DNA of 64,000 nt from Actinomycetota bacterium (lineage in GTDB: Bacteria; Actinomycetota; Actinomycetes; S36-B12; CAIYMF01): positions 157,727 through 221,726 of the forward strand of contig JAPLAU010000028.1 in assembly GCA_026393115.1 (NCBI GenBank), written 5' to 3'. The position numbers and the translations under genes were made by a program. Under the pieces are notes generated by a model, which worked only from the letters and a program-made list of their open reading frames with translations, had not been told where the DNA came from and ran no database searches. Each line of letters opens with the position of its first letter. The first letter of the stretch is position 1. This document shows positions 24,686-34,427 of the stretch, in pieces.

Positions 24686-25261
24686 GTGACCTCGTCACCG
24701 TGGTTGGTGGTGGGGCTCGGAAATCCGGGTCCGGAGTACGCAGCCACGCGCCACAACATCGGCGCCATGGTGGTGGAGGCTCTCGCGAGTCGAAACTCGT
24801 CGAGTTTGGCCAAGCATCGGCGCGCGCATGCATCGGCCGCTGATGTGCGTATCGGTGGTGAGCGCGTTGAGTTGCTCGTGCCTCGTTCGTACATGAACGA
24901 GTCGGGTGGACCGGTGAAGGCTGCCGCCGACTTCGCGAAGGTTCCGGCCGAGCGCATCATCGTCGTTCATGACGAACTTGACCTCCCGTTCGGTTCACTG
25001 CGCTGCAAACTGGGCGGGGGAGACAACGGGCACAACGGGTTGAAGTCGCTGCGTCGCTCGCTCGGCACGGGTGATTTCTTCCGAGTGAGGTTCGGAATTG
25101 GTCGTCCGCCGGGTCGCCAAGACCCTGCCGCGTTCGTGCTGCGCCCATTCGGCAGTACGGAACGACGTGAATTGGAAGCGCTGGTGGCGCGTGCGGGTGA
25201 CGCGGTCGAGACCCTGGTCGTCGATGGGCTCGAGGTCGTGCAGAATCGTTTTAATGACTGA
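24686..25261 (+). CDS. pth: Peptidyl-tRNA hydrolase
   Basis: Releases tRNA from prematurely dissociated peptidyl-tRNA. The 191-residue protein has VVGLGNPGPEYAATRHNIG with the catalytic histidine at residue 23, RSYMNESGGPV, VVHDELDLPFG and GGGDNGHNGLKS, all family blocks. The start is GTG, eight bases after the L25 gene. Its stop overlaps the next gene's ATG. Confidence 0.95.
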   Translation: MTSSPWLVVGLGNPGPEYAATRHNIGAMVVEALASRNSSSLAKHRRAHASAADVRIGGERVELLVPRSYMNESGGPVKAAADFAKVPAERIIVVHDELDLPFGSLRCKLGGGDNGHNGLKSLRRSLGTGDFFRVRFGIGRPPGRQDPAAFVLRPFGSTERRELEALVARAGDAVETLVVDGLEVVQNRFND

Positions 25262-26084
25262 CTATCAGGAAACCGACGCACAACTGGCCCGGCGGATTGC
25301 CGTCGAGGCAGCCGATCTACTAGTCGAGGTGCGTTCCGAACACGACCTCGCACCCGATGCTTCCGTGGCGCAGCAGCGTGCACTGGGTGATGACTCTGAT
25401 CGTCGCAGCAATGCCCTGATTCTCGAACGGCTTGCAGCGGCCCGCCCTGACGATGCTGTGTTGTCGGAAGAGGCGCCCGACGATGGTGTGCGAGTCGGGT
25501 GCGACCGCGTCTGGATCGTCGATCCGCTCGATGGCACGGCCGAGTACCGCACGGCGCGTGATGAATTCGCAGTGCATGTGGCGCTGTGGGAACGAACCGC
25601 GAATGGCGCCGGGGAACTCACTGCAGCGTGCATCGCGTTACCTGACCGCGATCGCGTGTGGTGTACGGACGATGCGGTCTTGCCTACGCCCTCCATGTCT
25701 CTTGACGGCGTGCTGACCCTGGCGATTTCGCGGAACTACTTGCCGCCCGGTCTGGATGCTGTCATCGAGCGAATGACTGTTGCACTGCACGAGGCCGGTC
25801 ATCGCCACGCATCGTTCGAACTTGCGCGAGTGGGCTCCGTGGGGGCCAAGGTCGATGAAGTGCTGGTTGGCAAAGCTGTGGCCTATCTCTTTACCGGTGG
25901 GCTCAAAGAGTGGGATGCGGCGGCGCCGTTTGCTGTCGCATCACATCAAGGATTCGCCGTGGGCGACGTGCCCGGAATTGGCTTCGAGTACAACCGTGCC
26001 GTACCGCTGATCGGCTCTGGCTTCGTGTGCCATCCGGCACTCGCAGACATCCTGCGTGCCGCAGTCGTCGACTCAGGACTGTAG
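25254..26084 (+). CDS. Inositol monophosphatase/CysQ-family phosphatase
   Basis: A Mg/Li-type sugar or nucleotide phosphatase (276 residues) resembling 3'(2'),5'-bisphosphate nucleotidase CysQ. It has VLSEEAPDD and WIVDPLDGTAEY, the two metal-binding motifs, and the C-terminal LKEWDAAAPFAVA. Substrates of close relatives include PAP/PAPS from sulfate assimilation and inositol or fructose phosphates, so the exact one is open. ATG 25254 overlaps the pth stop; the longer open frame upstream lies over pth. Confidence 0.87.
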   Translation: MTDYQETDAQLARRIAVEAADLLVEVRSEHDLAPDASVAQQRALGDDSDRRSNALILERLAAARPDDAVLSEEAPDDGVRVGCDRVWIVDPLDGTAEYRTARDEFAVHVALWERTANGAGELTAACIALPDRDRVWCTDDAVLPTPSMSLDGVLTLAISRNYLPPGLDAVIERMTVALHEAGHRHASFELARVGSVGAKVDEVLVGKAVAYLFTGGLKEWDAAAPFAVASHQGFAVGDVPGIGFEYNRAVPLIGSGFVCHPALADILRAAVVDSGL

Positions 26085-29000
26085 ATGTCGCTCTCACCAT
26101 TGCTTGGCTCGCTCACACAGGATCCTGCGGTGGCCGAGGCAGTGCGGCTCGCCCGCACCGATGCCGTCACAGAACACAGTCTCACTGCGCCCGGTGCTGC
26201 CCGGCCTTTCGTGATCGCCGCCCTTGCCGATTCCCTTCAAGGGGCGGGGCGTCCCGTACTCGCTGTTGTTGCGACCGGTCGAGAGTCAGAGGACCTCGTG
26301 ACGGCGTTGCGTTCGTTGCTGCCAGCGGAGTCGGTGGCAGAGTTTCCCGCGTGGGAGACGCTGCCGCACGAGCGCCTCTCGCCGGGAGTCGACACGGTGG
26401 GTCGACGCACCGCGGTTCTCCGCCGACTTCGTCACCCTGGCGATGCACACGACGAAGAAGGCGTCATTCGCGTTGTGGTGGCCCCCGTCCGCGCACTCCT
26501 GCAGCCGATTGTCAGCGGCATCGGTGATGTTGAGCCAGTCATTCTTCGACAGGGCGATCAGGTGGTGCTCGACGATGCGGTGCGCACGCTTTCCGAGCGA
26601 GGATATGCGCGAGTCGATTTGGTCGACCGACGCGGTCAGTTCGCTGTGCGCGGCGGAATCCTTGACGTGTTCGTTCCGACAGAAGAGCACCCGCAGCGCG
26701 TTGAGTTCTGGGGTGACGAGGTTGATGAGGTTCGGTGGTTCGCGGTCGCTGATCAGCGGTCGTTGGGCGAATCCCCGGAAGGAGTCTGGGCCACACCCTG
26801 TCGTGAGCTGTTACTCACCGATGCGGTGAGAGCGCGTGCGGCTGCGTTGGCGCCTGAGCGTGACGATCTGGCTGACTTGCTGTCGCGTATCGCCGAAGGC
26901 ATGCACGTTGAGGGCATGGAAGCGTTGGCTCCAGTGCTGGCCGATGGGCTCGACCTGCTCACCGATGCGGTCGACTCGCGATCAATCGTGGTGGTGTGCG
27001 ACCCCGAACGCATTCGAACGCGCGCTCACGAACTGGTCGCCACGAGCCAGGAATTCCTTGAGGCGTCCTGGCACAACGCCGCGGTCGGCAACAGCACGCC
27101 GGTTGATCTCGGGCGCAGTGCCTACCGCGATCTCTCGGAGGTGCGCGAGGCAGCGCAGTCGGTGGGTCTGTCGTGGTGGTCGGTCAGCCCGTTCGGGCTC
27201 GATGACCCGCTCGGCGTCGACGATTCCGAACTCGACGCGCCGACAGGATCGGCGACGGCGATGGCGGCCCGTCCCGTTCCGCAGTACCTCGGTGATGTAC
27301 AAGCCGGCTTACGTGATGCTGCGGCGCTGATGGCGGATGGTTACAGCGTGGTGCTGGTGGCCGAAGGTACGGGCGCGGCGCAGCGTATCGCCGAAGAATG
27401 CGGCGAACTCGACATTCCGGCTCGCACCGAGATCCCGCTTGAGGCGATTCCGGAACCGGGGGTTGTGGCGGTGACCACTGCCACGGTCGAACACGGATTC
27501 ATCGCCGACCGGGCTCACCTTGTACTGATGACCGAGTCCGACCTTGCTGGACAACGCACCTCGACCAAAGACATGCGCCGGATGCCTGCGCGACGTCGGC
27601 GCACGATCGATCCGCTGACTCTGGCCGCCGGCGACTACATCGTGCACGAACACCACGGCGTGGGGCGCTACATCGAGATGGTGCAGCGAACGGTCGGCGG
27701 TGCGACGCGCGAGTACGTCGTGATCGAGTACGCGCCGAGTAAGCGAGGGCAACCTGGCGACCGCGTCTACGTGCCGACCGACCAACTCGATCTCGTCACG
27801 CGTTACGTCGGTGGCGAGGCGCCGACGCTGCATCGACTCGGTGGTGCTGAATGGCAGAAAGCAAAGGGGCGCGCGCGCAAGGCGGTGCGCCAGATCGCGG
27901 CCGAACTTGTACGACTCTACGCCGCACGCATGTCGAGTCCAGGCTTTGCATTCAGCCCCGATACCCCGTGGCAGCGCGAGCTTGAGGATGCCTTTCCTTA
28001 CGTCGAAACACCTGATCAAGCGGCCTCGATTGACGAAGTCAAAGCTGACATGGAGAAGTCGATACCGATGGATCGCGTCATCGCTGGCGACGTCGGATAC
28101 GGCAAGACCGAAATAGCAGTGCGTGCGGCCTTCAAGGCGGTGCAAGACGGTAAGCAGGTGGCGGTGCTTGTTCCGACGACTCTGTTGGTGCAACAGCACT
28201 ATGCGACGTTTAGTGAGCGTTACGCGGGCTTCCCGGTGAAGGTTGCGGCGCTGTCGCGATTCCAGTCGACCCGCGAAGCTGCAGCGGTACTCGAAGGAGT
28301 CTCTGACGGCACAGTTGACGTGGTGATCGGAACCCACCGCCTACTGTCAGCCGACGTACGATTCAAAGATCTCGGCTTGGCCATTGTCGACGAGGAACAG
28401 CGGTTCGGAGTTGAGCACAAGGAGCATCTCAAGGCATTGCGCACCGACGTTGACATGCTCACGATGTCGGCCACGCCAATTCCGCGCACTCTGGAAATGT
28501 CGATCACGGGCATTCGAGAAATGTCGCTGATTCAGACGCCGCCAGAAGAACGTCACCCCGTGCTCACTTTCGTTGGACCTTTCGACGACCGGCAGGTGTC
28601 GGCAGCCATTCGCCGCGAGTTGATGCGCGAAGGCCAGGTCTTCTACGTGCATAACCGCGTTGATTCGATTGATCGCACGGCAACCAAGCTCGCCGCACTC
28701 ATTCCTGAAGCGCGCATCGCGGTGGCGCATGGGCAGATGGGTGAAGGCGCACTTGAGCAAGTGATCGTCGACTTCTGGGAGAAGCGATTCGACGTTCTTG
28801 TGTGCACGACCATCGTCGAGTCTGGTCTGGATATTGCCAACGCAAACACGCTGATCCTTGATCGGGCCGATGTGTTCGGCCTGAGCCAGCTGCACCAGTT
28901 GAGAGGGCGTGTGGGCCGCGGACGTGAACGTGCGTACGCGTACTTCCTCTATCCCGCCGATCGCCCGTTGAGTGAGATGGCGCACGATCGACTCTCGACG

Positions 29001-29666
29001 ATCGCTCAGCACACCGACCTTGGGTCGGGAATGGCCGTGGCGATGAAGGATCTTGAGATTCGCGGCGCCGGAAACCTGCTTGGCGGTGAACAGAGTGGTC
29101 ATATCGCCGACGTCGGATTCGATCTTTACGTGCGGCTCGTGGGTGAGGCTTTGCAGGAATTCACTGGTGGAACCACTGCTGAGCTCACCGAAATGACGGT
29201 CGAACTGCCCGTCGATGCGCACATTCCTCATGACTACATTCCGAGTGAACGGTTGCGACTCGAGGCCTATCGCCGCATCGCCGACGCGGTCGACGACGCG
29301 GCCCTCGACGCGGTGGCCGAAGAACTCGTTGACCGCTACGGCGCTCTGCCAGAACCGGTAGCCACGTTGTTCGAAGTTGCACGTTTCCGTGTACTGGCGC
29401 GCGCTGCTGGTCTGGCCGATGTCGTCGCGGCTGGCCCACACATTCGATTGCACCCGGTTGAACTCGCTGAGAGTCGTCAGTTGCGCCTGACGCGCCTGTA
29501 CCCGGGCACCCTCATCAAGCCGGCGACCCGTACGATTCTTGTGCCACGGCCAACAACCGCGCGCGTGGGCGGAACTCCCCTCGTCGACCGGGAGTTGCTC
29601 ACGTGGGCACGTGATCTGGTCGCGAACGTGCTGACCGACCAACCGGCCTCTGCGCCGGCCAGTTGA
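26085..29666 (+). CDS. mfd: Transcription-repair coupling factor Mfd
   Basis: Removes RNA polymerase stalled at DNA lesions and recruits UvrA. The 1193-residue protein has the UvrB-like N-terminal module, the RNA-polymerase-interacting (CarD-like) domain near IVHEHHGVGRYIEMVQR (~520-590), a superfamily-2 helicase core with Walker A GDVGYGKTE (lysine ~674) and DEEQ at 769-772, and the translocation region ending RGRVGRGRERAYAYFL. The C-terminal autoinhibitory domain contains HIPHDYIPSERLRLEAYR. It starts immediately after the phosphatase stop. Confidence 0.97.
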   Translation: MSLSPLLGSLTQDPAVAEAVRLARTDAVTEHSLTAPGAARPFVIAALADSLQGAGRPVLAVVATGRESEDLVTALRSLLPAESVAEFPAWETLPHERLSPGVDTVGRRTAVLRRLRHPGDAHDEEGVIRVVVAPVRALLQPIVSGIGDVEPVILRQGDQVVLDDAVRTLSERGYARVDLVDRRGQFAVRGGILDVFVPTEEHPQRVEFWGDEVDEVRWFAVADQRSLGESPEGVWATPCRELLLTDAVRARAAALAPERDDLADLLSRIAEGMHVEGMEALAPVLADGLDLLTDAVDSRSIVVVCDPERIRTRAHELVATSQEFLEASWHNAAVGNSTPVDLGRSAYRDLSEVREAAQSVGLSWWSVSPFGLDDPLGVDDSELDAPTGSATAMAARPVPQYLGDVQAGLRDAAALMADGYSVVLVAEGTGAAQRIAEECGELDIPARTEIPLEAIPEPGVVAVTTATVEHGFIADRAHLVLMTESDLAGQRTSTKDMRRMPARRRRTIDPLTLAAGDYIVHEHHGVGRYIEMVQRTVGGATREYVVIEYAPSKRGQPGDRVYVPTDQLDLVTRYVGGEAPTLHRLGGAEWQKAKGRARKAVRQIAAELVRLYAARMSSPGFAFSPDTPWQRELEDAFPYVETPDQAASIDEVKADMEKSIPMDRVIAGDVGYGKTEIAVRAAFKAVQDGKQVAVLVPTTLLVQQHYATFSERYAGFPVKVAALSRFQSTREAAAVLEGVSDGTVDVVIGTHRLLSADVRFKDLGLAIVDEEQRFGVEHKEHLKALRTDVDMLTMSATPIPRTLEMSITGIREMSLIQTPPEERHPVLTFVGPFDDRQVSAAIRRELMREGQVFYVHNRVDSIDRTATKLAALIPEARIAVAHGQMGEGALEQVIVDFWEKRFDVLVCTTIVESGLDIANANTLILDRADVFGLSQLHQLRGRVGRGRERAYAYFLYPADRPLSEMAHDRLSTIAQHTDLGSGMAVAMKDLEIRGAGNLLGGEQSGHIADVGFDLYVRLVGEALQEFTGGTTAELTEMTVELPVDAHIPHDYIPSERLRLEAYRRIADAVDDAALDAVAEELVDRYGALPEPVATLFEVARFRVLARAAGLADVVAAGPHIRLHPVELAESRQLRLTRLYPGTLIKPATRTILVPRPTTARVGGTPLVDRELLTWARDLVANVLTDQPASAPAS

Positions 29667-29681
29667 ACGCAAGGGAGAGCC

Positions 29682-30335
29682 ATGAACAGCCCCGTCCGCA
29701 CCCGGTCACGACGATTGCGCCTGCTCGCGCTTCCTGCCGTTGCTGTCGCCGCTGTGCTCACCCTCGGTGCCTGCAGTTCGACGGCTCAGTCCGGCGCCGC
29801 TGCCGTCGTGGGCGGCGAAGGAATCAGCGATAGCACGGTTGCCACCTATGCCGAGGAAGTGCGCGCCGCCACCGGCCAGGCTGGCACCAACGACCCCAAG
29901 GTCAACCGCGACGTCATCTCGTTGCTGATTCAGGGCAAGGTCATCGACGAGGCGGCAGCACGTGAAGGCATCACGGTAACCGACTCTCAGATCAGCGAGT
30001 TGATCAGCAAGGCCGCCGCGCAAGGTGGCCTCAACGCACTCGAGTCGAGTCTGGCCACTCAGTACGGCGTAGCGCCCTCGCAGGTTCAATCGTTTGCCCG
30101 CACCAACCTGCTCTACCAAGGTTTGGTTCAGAAGTTCGGTAAGGGTGACCAAACCGTGGGCTCCACGGCAGCTGGAGCATTGCTTGACACGGTGTCACAT
30201 GACCTAGGGGTCTCGGTGAGTCCGCGCTTCGGCCAGTGGTCAGGTGCGCAACTCAATGTGGTGCCTCCGCCCAACGACATCTCTGAGCCGGCAGCCAGAG
30301 CAGCCGCGGCGGCTGCAGTGCAGTCGGCGGGCTGA
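29682..30335 (+). CDS. SurA-N-like lipoprotein (putative periplasmic/extracytoplasmic chaperone)
   Basis: A 217-residue lipoprotein: a basic start (RTRSRRLRLLAL), a hydrophobic stretch and lipobox LGAC with the lipidated Cys at residue 31. After it comes VVGGEGISDSTVATYAEEV, the beginning of a SurA N-terminal chaperone domain, extending to about residue 160; no complete parvulin PPIase domain follows. It would help fold exported proteins at the membrane outer face. AAGGGAGAG precedes the ATG. Mycobacterial neighbours also carry a lipoprotein between mfd and eno. Confidence 0.82.
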   Translation: MNSPVRTRSRRLRLLALPAVAVAAVLTLGACSSTAQSGAAAVVGGEGISDSTVATYAEEVRAATGQAGTNDPKVNRDVISLLIQGKVIDEAAAREGITVTDSQISELISKAAAQGGLNALESSLATQYGVAPSQVQSFARTNLLYQGLVQKFGKGDQTVGSTAAGALLDTVSHDLGVSVSPRFGQWSGAQLNVVPPPNDISEPAARAAAAAAVQSAG

Positions 30336-30346
30336 TCGACGACACT

Positions 30347-31030
30347 GTGAGTGTCGAGCCCACGGGCGAGCCGTTACTCGAACTGATTCGGGTGATGAAC
30401 ACCCTGCGCTCACCCGGCGGTTGCCCGTGGGACGCCGAACAGACGCATCGCAGTCTGGTCGAGTACCTCATCGAGGAGTCGTACGAAGCGGTCGAGGCGA
30501 TCGAGTTGGACGACCGTGTCGCATTACGTGAAGAACTCGGCGACGTTCTTCTACAAGTGGTCTTCCATTCGCGCATTGCGGAGGAATCCGCTGAGGCACC
30601 GTTCTCGATTGACGATGTGGCGCAGGGAATCGTTGACAAGCTTCTCTCCCGTCACCCCCATGTCTTCGGTGATGACACGGCTGATTCGGCAGCCCATGTT
30701 GAATCCACGTGGCAGGCGATGAAGGCGGTTGAGAAGGGCCGTGAGTCGGTCACCGATGGCGTGCCAGATGCGCTTCCTGCGTTGCTTCTCGCGGCGAAGC
30801 TGACTCGACGTGCTCGTCACGGCGGGCTCGATGTGCCGGTCGCAACAGAACAAGCCCGCAATGAGGCTCAGGTGGCCCTCGACTCGCTCGGCGATGACGA
30901 ATTCGGCGGCTACCTACTGGCACTGGTTGAGGCCGCCGACAAGCGCGGAGTTGATGCTGAGGCAGCCTTACGCGTCGCAGTCCGTGAACAGCGTGCCCGT
31001 ATTCGTGCCGCCGAGGGTTTGAGCGACTAG
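30347..31030 (+). CDS. mazG: MazG-family nucleoside triphosphate pyrophosphohydrolase
   Basis: Hydrolyses NTPs to NMPs, cleaning up damaged or non-canonical nucleotides. The 227-residue protein has MNTLRSPGGCPWDAEQTHRS, LIEESYEAVEAIE and EELGDVLLQVVFHSRIAEE, which supply the metal-binding ExxE and ExxD pattern. The start is GTG 11 bp after the lipoprotein gene. A palindromic repeat lies beyond its stop. Confidence 0.92.
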   Translation: MSVEPTGEPLLELIRVMNTLRSPGGCPWDAEQTHRSLVEYLIEESYEAVEAIELDDRVALREELGDVLLQVVFHSRIAEESAEAPFSIDDVAQGIVDKLLSRHPHVFGDDTADSAAHVESTWQAMKAVEKGRESVTDGVPDALPALLLAAKLTRRARHGGLDVPVATEQARNEAQVALDSLGDDEFGGYLLALVEAADKRGVDAEAALRVAVREQRARIRAAEGLSD

Positions 31031-31045
31031 AGCGTCCACACTTTT

Positions 31046-31108
31046 CCGCGAGTCCATCACTTGTGCGGCTTAAGTGTGGCAATTAGGCCGCGTAACTGAT
31101 GAACTCGC
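31046..31108. repeat. Intergenic palindromic repeat, copy B
   Basis: A 63-bp imperfect palindrome. It begins CCGCGAGTCCATCACTTG and ends GTAACTGATGAACTCGC, with the inner stem TGCGGC facing GCCGCG. The outer arms match copies A and C. It lies between mazG and the eno promoter, 15 bp after the mazG stop, so it could also act in transcript termination. Confidence 0.75.
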
Positions 31109-31142
31109 ACAAGGCACTCGACGGACGCAGCACGCTCACCGC

Positions 31143-31148
31143 TAGGCT
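31143..31148 (+). promoter_or_regulatory. -10 box TAGGCT for eno
   Basis: TAGGCT lies 35 bases before the eno ATG. Unlike most genes here, eno keeps a leader with GGGGAG nine bases before its start. No strong -35 is visible. Confidence 0.5.
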
Positions 31149-31170
31149 AAAAACTCCGTCCGCTGCATAG

Positions 31171-32460
<1,290 letters not shown>

Positions 32461-32513
32461 CCCTTTCGGCGTGCCGACTCGTCTTGCTGGCCTCGGCAGC
32501 GCACAATGGGGGA

Positions 32514-32942
32514 GTGCCGACCACTTCCCTGTCGGGACGCGCTGTAACGCCTGAAGGTGTCACGACTGAAGGCTTTGAGCGTGAGTCCCTTTCGTCTGTC
32601 ACCGGGCGCGCTGTCATTGTTGCGTTGGTTCTTCTGGCGCTCGTGCTGTCGCTAGCCCTTCCAGTTCGCGAATACCTTCAACAGCGTGATCGCATCGCAG
32701 ACTTGACCACGCGCACGGTTGCCACGAAAGCGAGCATTGACTCGCTCACGGCCATGCGCGGTCGCTGGCAGGATCCGGCGTTCATTGCGGCGCAGGGGCG
32801 AAGCCGACTCCACATGGCGTTCCCGGGCGAGATGCCCTTTGTTGTCATCAGGCCGGACAAAGCCGCGGCAGGGGCTAGCGCCGCAGATTCTGCCCCTTGG
32901 TATTCGCGACTTTGGCGCACCGTGACGCGGTCCGACGGCTGA
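32514..32942 (+). CDS. ftsB: FtsB/DivIC-family septum protein
   Basis: A 142-residue bitopic membrane protein of the divisome. TM is at about 31-50 (GRAVIVALVLLALVLSLALP), followed by a coiled coil at 51-85 (REYLQQRDRIADLTTRT) and the characteristic RWQDPAFIAAQGRSRLHMAF block. A Ser/Ala-rich extracytoplasmic tail ends the protein. GTG 32514 begins the protein; the frame is open farther upstream but over eno. It sits in the conserved eno-ftsB-DUF501-ppx cluster. Confidence 0.87.
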   Translation: MPTTSLSGRAVTPEGVTTEGFERESLSSVTGRAVIVALVLLALVLSLALPVREYLQQRDRIADLTTRTVATKASIDSLTAMRGRWQDPAFIAAQGRSRLHMAFPGEMPFVVIRPDKAAAGASAADSAPWYSRLWRTVTRSDG

Positions 32943-33448
32943 TGCCCGCTAGCACGGAAGATCTGGCGGCCGTCTCCGCGCAACTGGGCCGCCGCGCACG
33001 GGGTGTTCACGAGGTGGCGCATCGGTGCCCCTGCGGTCTGCCCGACGTGGTCACAACCGAACCGCGATTGCCCGATGGAACCCCATTTCCGACGGTGTAT
33101 TACCTGACCTGCCCGCGCGCGACGGGTGCCATCGGCACCCTCGAAGCCACCGGGCGTATGCGCGAGTTCGAAGCGCTCCTTGACGAACCGGAGATCGCTG
33201 AGGCCTACCAACGTGCCCACGGGGCGTACATTGCCGATCGTGAGGCGCTGGGCACTGTTCCGGAGATCGCGGGCATCTCAGCGGGTGGAATGCCCAGCCG
33301 GGTCAAGTGCCTGCATGTTCTGGTGGCGCATGCCCTCGCGGCGGGTCCGGGAGTCAACCCCATCGGCGATCGTGCGCTCGACCTGTTACCCGAATGGGGC
33401 ACAGCGGGATGCTGTGTGTCACTACCCGAACAGGAAGAGGATGCATGA
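32942..33448 (+). CDS. DUF501 protein
   Basis: A 168-residue protein of family DUF501, function unknown, kept between divIC/ftsB and ppx in most actinobacteria. It has CPCGLPDVVTTEPRLPDGTPF, TVYYLTCPRATGAIGTLE and MPSRVKCLHVLVAHALA with conserved Cys and His residues that could bind a metal. Its ATG overlaps the ftsB stop, and its stop overlaps the ppx start. Confidence 0.88.
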   Translation: MPASTEDLAAVSAQLGRRARGVHEVAHRCPCGLPDVVTTEPRLPDGTPFPTVYYLTCPRATGAIGTLEATGRMREFEALLDEPEIAEAYQRAHGAYIADREALGTVPEIAGISAGGMPSRVKCLHVLVAHALAAGPGVNPIGDRALDLLPEWGTAGCCVSLPEQEEDA

Positions 33449-34365
33449 CTCAGCGAGTTGCGGCCATCGACTGCGGCACGAACTCCATTCGACTCTTGGT
33501 CGCTGACGTCGACCAGACCGCCCGAACGTTGGTCGATCTCGACCGCCGCATGGTGATTGTGCGATTAGGACAGGACGTCGATCGCACCGGGCGGTTGGCT
33601 CCGGAAGCCTTAGAGCGCACCTTCGCTGCGTGCGACGAGTACGCGCGAGTGATTGCCGATCTTGGCGCGCAAACAGTGCGTTTCGTCGCCACGTCTGCGT
33701 CGCGAGACGCGAGCAACCGCGATGAATTTGTCGCCGGGGTTCGCGAGCGACTAGGGGTTGATCCGGAAGTCATCCCCGGAGCCGAGGAAGCAGCGCTGTC
33801 GTTCACTGGTGCTGTTCGAGGTTTGCCGACCCTCTCGGCGCCCGTGGTGGTCGTCGACATTGGCGGCGGTTCCACCGAGTTTGTGCGTGGCGGTGACTCT
33901 CTGGAGTCAGCCTGGTCAGTCAACGTGGGGTGCGTGCGGATGACCGAACGTCACTTGCGCTCAGATCCGCCCACGGTCGCGGAGATTCAGGCGGCCACGT
34001 CCGATATTGATCGAGCGATCGATGAGGCGGCCGAACACGTCGATCTGGGCGCAATCTCATCGCTCGTGGGGGTCGCCGGCTCAGTCACCACCGTTGCGGC
34101 CCTCCACCTTGGTTTGGCCGAGTACGACTCCAATGCCATTCACGCCAGCACCCTCCCGGCCGACGCCGTGCGTACGCTCAGTGACGAACTACTGGCAATG
34201 ACACGTCATCAGCGTGCTGAGCTTGCAGTGATGCATCCCGGGCGGGTCGACGTGATCGGCGCAGGTGCTCTCGTGCTCAGACGCATCGTCGATCGCACGG
34301 GAGTTTCGTCACTCACTGTAAGCGAAACCGACATCCTCGACGGAATCTGCTGGAGCATCGCCTGA
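33445..34365 (+). CDS. ppx: Ppx/GppA-family phosphatase (exopolyphosphatase)
   Basis: An ASKHA-fold phosphatase of 306 residues that hydrolyses polyphosphate ends or pppGpp. The phosphate-1 loop AIDCGTNSIRLLVADV and phosphate-2 loop VVDIGGGSTEFV are clear, with SATSASRDASNR-like sequence between. It is the short single-domain form found in actinobacteria (Ppx1-like), which in Mycobacterium prefers short polyphosphate. ATG 33445 overlaps the DUF501 stop. Confidence 0.9.
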   Translation: MTQRVAAIDCGTNSIRLLVADVDQTARTLVDLDRRMVIVRLGQDVDRTGRLAPEALERTFAACDEYARVIADLGAQTVRFVATSASRDASNRDEFVAGVRERLGVDPEVIPGAEEAALSFTGAVRGLPTLSAPVVVVDIGGGSTEFVRGGDSLESAWSVNVGCVRMTERHLRSDPPTVAEIQAATSDIDRAIDEAAEHVDLGAISSLVGVAGSVTTVAALHLGLAEYDSNAIHASTLPADAVRTLSDELLAMTRHQRAELAVMHPGRVDVIGAGALVLRRIVDRTGVSSLTVSETDILDGICWSIA

Positions 34366-34415
34366 CACGTACCGAACCCAAACACAGACGTGCGGTTGAG
34401 ATCGCTTCTGCGGGT

Positions 34416-34421
34416 TAGAAT
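34416..34421 (+). promoter_or_regulatory. -10 box TAGAAT for the LCP gene
   Basis: TAGAAT with a 6-nt spacer to GTG 34428; TTGAGA lies upstream at 34396 as a weak -35 candidate, 14 bp away. Confidence 0.6.
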
Positions 34422-34427
34422 ATCTGC